A stretch of DNA of 64,000 nucleotides from an uncultured Flavobacteriaceae bacterium (GTDB lineage Bacteria > Bacteroidota > Bacteroidia > Flavobacteriales > Flavobacteriaceae): assembly GCA_913020295.1 (NCBI GenBank), contig CAJWAA010000013.1:1-64000 (forward strand). Reading direction: 5' to 3'. The notes below the pieces were generated by a model. That model was not told where the DNA came from, searched no databases, and saw only the letters and a program-made list of their open reading frames with translations. Numbering within the stretch: position 1 is the first letter of the stretch; every line of letters starts with the position of its first letter. This document shows positions 62,206-64,000 of this stretch, piece after piece. Made by a program: the position numbers and the translations under genes.

Positions 62206-62559
62206 ATGAGATTAAACGTTTACCACAATCCCCGATGCAGAAAGTCTCGTGAGGCAGTTAAATACCTTTTAGATAAAGGAGTTTCCTTTAGTATAATAAA
62301 GTACCTAGAAGAATCTTTTGATAAAAACGCATTGGTTGAGCTATTAGAAAAGATTGAGAAGAAACCTTCCGAGATTCTTAGAAAAAATGAAGTCCTTTGG
62401 AAAAAAAAATACGCTGCTAAAAACCTTAGTGAAGATCAAATATTACAGCTTTTAGTAGACCAACCTAAACTAATTGAAAGACCCATTGTCACTTCGACCA
62501 ATATGGGGGTTTTGGCACGGCCAATTGAAAATCTCATAGAATTTCTAAACAAGGTTTAA
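62206..62559 (+). CDS. ArsC/Spx-like thioredoxin-fold protein
   Basis: A 117-residue protein of the ArsC family with YHNPRCRKSREAVKYL, where the cysteine is the active-site position, and IERPIVTSTNMGVLARP, which contains the arginine-rich binding loop region. In E. coli such proteins reduce arsenate with glutaredoxin; many, however, act elsewhere, so arsenate reduction is uncertain. No ars operon is nearby. Confidence 0.85.
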   Translation: MRLNVYHNPRCRKSREAVKYLLDKGVSFSIIKYLEESFDKNALVELLEKIEKKPSEILRKNEVLWKKKYAAKNLSEDQILQLLVDQPKLIERPIVTSTNMGVLARPIENLIEFLNKV

Positions 62560-62601
62560 ACTTTTTGGACCAAAGTGTGTCTTAAGACTATTATCTGTGC
62601 T

Positions 62602-64000
62602 ATGAGAAAATTTCTCTTAACTGCCCTGATTTGCTTTTCTTATTTCTTTTATGGTCAGCGTCCTAGTGGAAATATTCCAAAGCTTAAACTTACTGGAATA
62701 ATTATCGATCAGGAGACACAACAGACCCTTGAATATGCTACTATCAGCCTAAAGAACCAGAAAAACCCTGGTAGCCTGCAAGGAGGAATTACTGGTTTTG
62801 ACGGAAAATTCAGCGTGGATATTTATCCAGGTACTTACGATATTATTATAGAATATATAGGCTTTGAGAATTATACTAAAACCGGATTAGTAATTAAGAG
62901 TGATCTTGATTTAGGAACAATAGGGTTAATCATTTCCAGTACAGTACTTGAAGGGGTTGAAATCATGGCCGAAAAAACCGAAGTCGAAATCAGACTCGAC
63001 AAGCGCATATACAACGTCGGAAAAGACCTTACAGTTCGTGGTGGAAGTGTTGCAGATGTACTGGACAATGTGCCTTCTGTAACCGTAGATATCGAGGGGA
63101 ATGTGGCCTTGAGAGGAAATGAAAATGTAAGGATACTAATCAATGGAAAGCCATCAGGCTTGGTGGGAATATCTGGACCGCAAGGATTGCAGCAACTTCC
63201 GGCCGAATCCATCGAAAAAGTAGAGGTGGTAACTTCCCCTTCTGCGCGCTATGGTGCAGAGGGTACTGCAGGAATTTTGAATATCATTCTCAAAAAACAG
63301 GAATTATTGGGATTTAATGGAAATTTTGTGGCAAATGCAGGACAAACCCATTCCAATGTCATTCCATCGAACTATGGTGGTTCCGCCAACATCAATTTAA
63401 GAAAAAATAAATTCAACATATTTACAACTAATTCCTACAATAAAAGTCTCTCCATAGGTAAAGTTTTTAATGAAAATGAATATTTTAATGGTGATCAACC
63501 CAGTACTTTCCTTGAGGAATCTCGAAAGCCGGAGCGTGAAAATTTTAGTTTTTTTTCCAGCTTAGGGGTAGAATATTTTTTTAAAGAAAAGACTTCACTA
63601 ATCCTAAGTGGATTTATTCGCGACCGTTCCGGAGATGACTACTCAAAAAATATCCTAAAAAGATTTGATGCCAATAAAGAATTGATTTTTCAATCCGAAT
63701 TGATCGAATTGGAAACTGACAAAGATGATGCACGTCAGATCAGCCTTAATTTCGATTCTGAAATCGATGAGGAGGGACAAGAATTTACAGCAGTATTCCA
63801 ATATGAAGAAAACAAAGAGGATGAAAAAGCAGACATTGACAGCAGTATAAGAGACAAAGATGAATTGGTCAATCAACTTGAAAGTGAAAAGAGAATACTA
63901 TTGCAAGCAGACTATGTATTACCATTAGACAAGAACACCCAGTTTGAATTTGGATACAGGGGAAACTTCTCCAATCAAGAAAACGACTATCAAGTTTTCC
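62602..64000 (+). CDS. TonB-dependent receptor-like outer-membrane protein with CarboxypepD-like domain (partial)
   Basis: An open frame from the ATG at 62602 continues past the window end with no stop in 466 codons. MRKFLLTALICFSYFFYGQ is a signal peptide. Residues about 30-110 form a carboxypeptidase-regulatory-like domain (LTGIIIDQETQQTLEYATI, GGITGFDGKFSVDIYPGTYD). Then comes a plug with DNVPSVTVDIEGNVALRGN, VRILINGKPSG and VEVVTSPSARYGAEGTAGI, and the start of a beta-barrel. It matches the outer-membrane beta-barrel (OMP_b-brl_3-like) receptors of Bacteroidota; the substrate is unknown. Confidence 0.9.
   Translation, partial: MRKFLLTALICFSYFFYGQRPSGNIPKLKLTGIIIDQETQQTLEYATISLKNQKNPGSLQGGITGFDGKFSVDIYPGTYDIIIEYIGFENYTKTGLVIKSDLDLGTIGLIISSTVLEGVEIMAEKTEVEIRLDKRIYNVGKDLTVRGGSVADVLDNVPSVTVDIEGNVALRGNENVRILINGKPSGLVGISGPQGLQQLPAESIEKVEVVTSPSARYGAEGTAGILNIILKKQELLGFNGNFVANAGQTHSNVIPSNYGGSANINLRKNKFNIFTTNSYNKSLSIGKVFNENEYFNGDQPSTFLEESRKPERENFSFFSSLGVEYFFKEKTSLILSGFIRDRSGDDYSKNILKRFDANKELIFQSELIELETDKDDARQISLNFDSEIDEEGQEFTAVFQYEENKEDEKADIDSSIRDKDELVNQLESEKRILLQADYVLPLDKNTQFEFGYRGNFSNQENDYQVF

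Overview
The window is AT-rich chromosome from a marine-type member of the Bacteroidota, most likely a flavobacterium (Flavobacteriaceae or a close relative). The evidence is a PorD homologue, a PorP/SprF-family protein and a type B C-terminal sorting domain, all parts of the type IX secretion system (T9SS); Bacteroidota-specific families (Bacteroidota-type omega subunit, DUF6095, DUF6913); flavobacterial gene order (bamD-rpoZ-coaBC-porD-recN, dnaA followed by a phosphatase and a short methylase); weak or absent Shine-Dalgarno sequences; and repeated matches to the Bacteroidota promoter (TTG, about 19 bp, TAnnTTTG). I saw no tRNA, rRNA, CRISPR array, insertion sequence or prophage. Most of the window is dense core genome.

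Layout. 1-8.8 kb: start of a lysine-repeat protein (cut by the window edge), cmk, lon, a UMF1-type transporter, two tandem msrB genes, a dihydrolipoyl dehydrogenase, aroQ and a XerC/D recombinase. 8.8-23 kb: a long minus-strand block with an OmpR/histidine-kinase pair, coaE, a YbbR-like protein, fabI, recN, porD, coaBC, rpoZ, bamD, dapA, a DUF6913 protein, ligA and prmC. 23-31 kb: ribD, a thioesterase, dnaA with a phosphatase and a methylase, mltG, a GNAT acetyltransferase, dapF and an HtrA protease. 31-48 kb is the accessory part: a DUF3500 protein, an acyltransferase-SGNH hydrolase fusion, an OmpA-family protein next to a PorP/SprF protein, a divergent 2174-residue T9SS adhesin, VanZ, an epimerase/DUF1611 pair that may process D-glutamate, and several tiny membrane proteins. 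48-55 kb: two transporters, pirin with a coupled 45-residue ORF, and a TonB-dependent receptor. 55-64 kb: trmD, rplS, icd, murQ, thrS-infC-rpmI-rplT, an ArsC-like protein and the start of a second TonB-type outer-membrane protein.

The most interesting region is 33.9-43.7 kb. A PorP/SprF protein and an OmpA-family periplasmic protein are encoded divergently from a giant cargo protein with a type B sorting signal, which looks like a cell-surface adhesin export module. Two things stand out. The OmpA-like domain appears to have a SPOR (peptidoglycan-binding) domain inserted inside it. The adhesin carries seven beta-sandwich repeats in a higher-order A-B-C-A-B-C-A pattern, bracketed by two copies of a calcium-binding/EAGF/Ig cassette. 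Other points worth attention are infC, which has no ATG, GTG or TTG start upstream of its conserved N-terminus; a XerC/D gene whose promoter overlaps a TTG codon, suggesting a leaderless start; and the acyltransferase-SGNH fusion.
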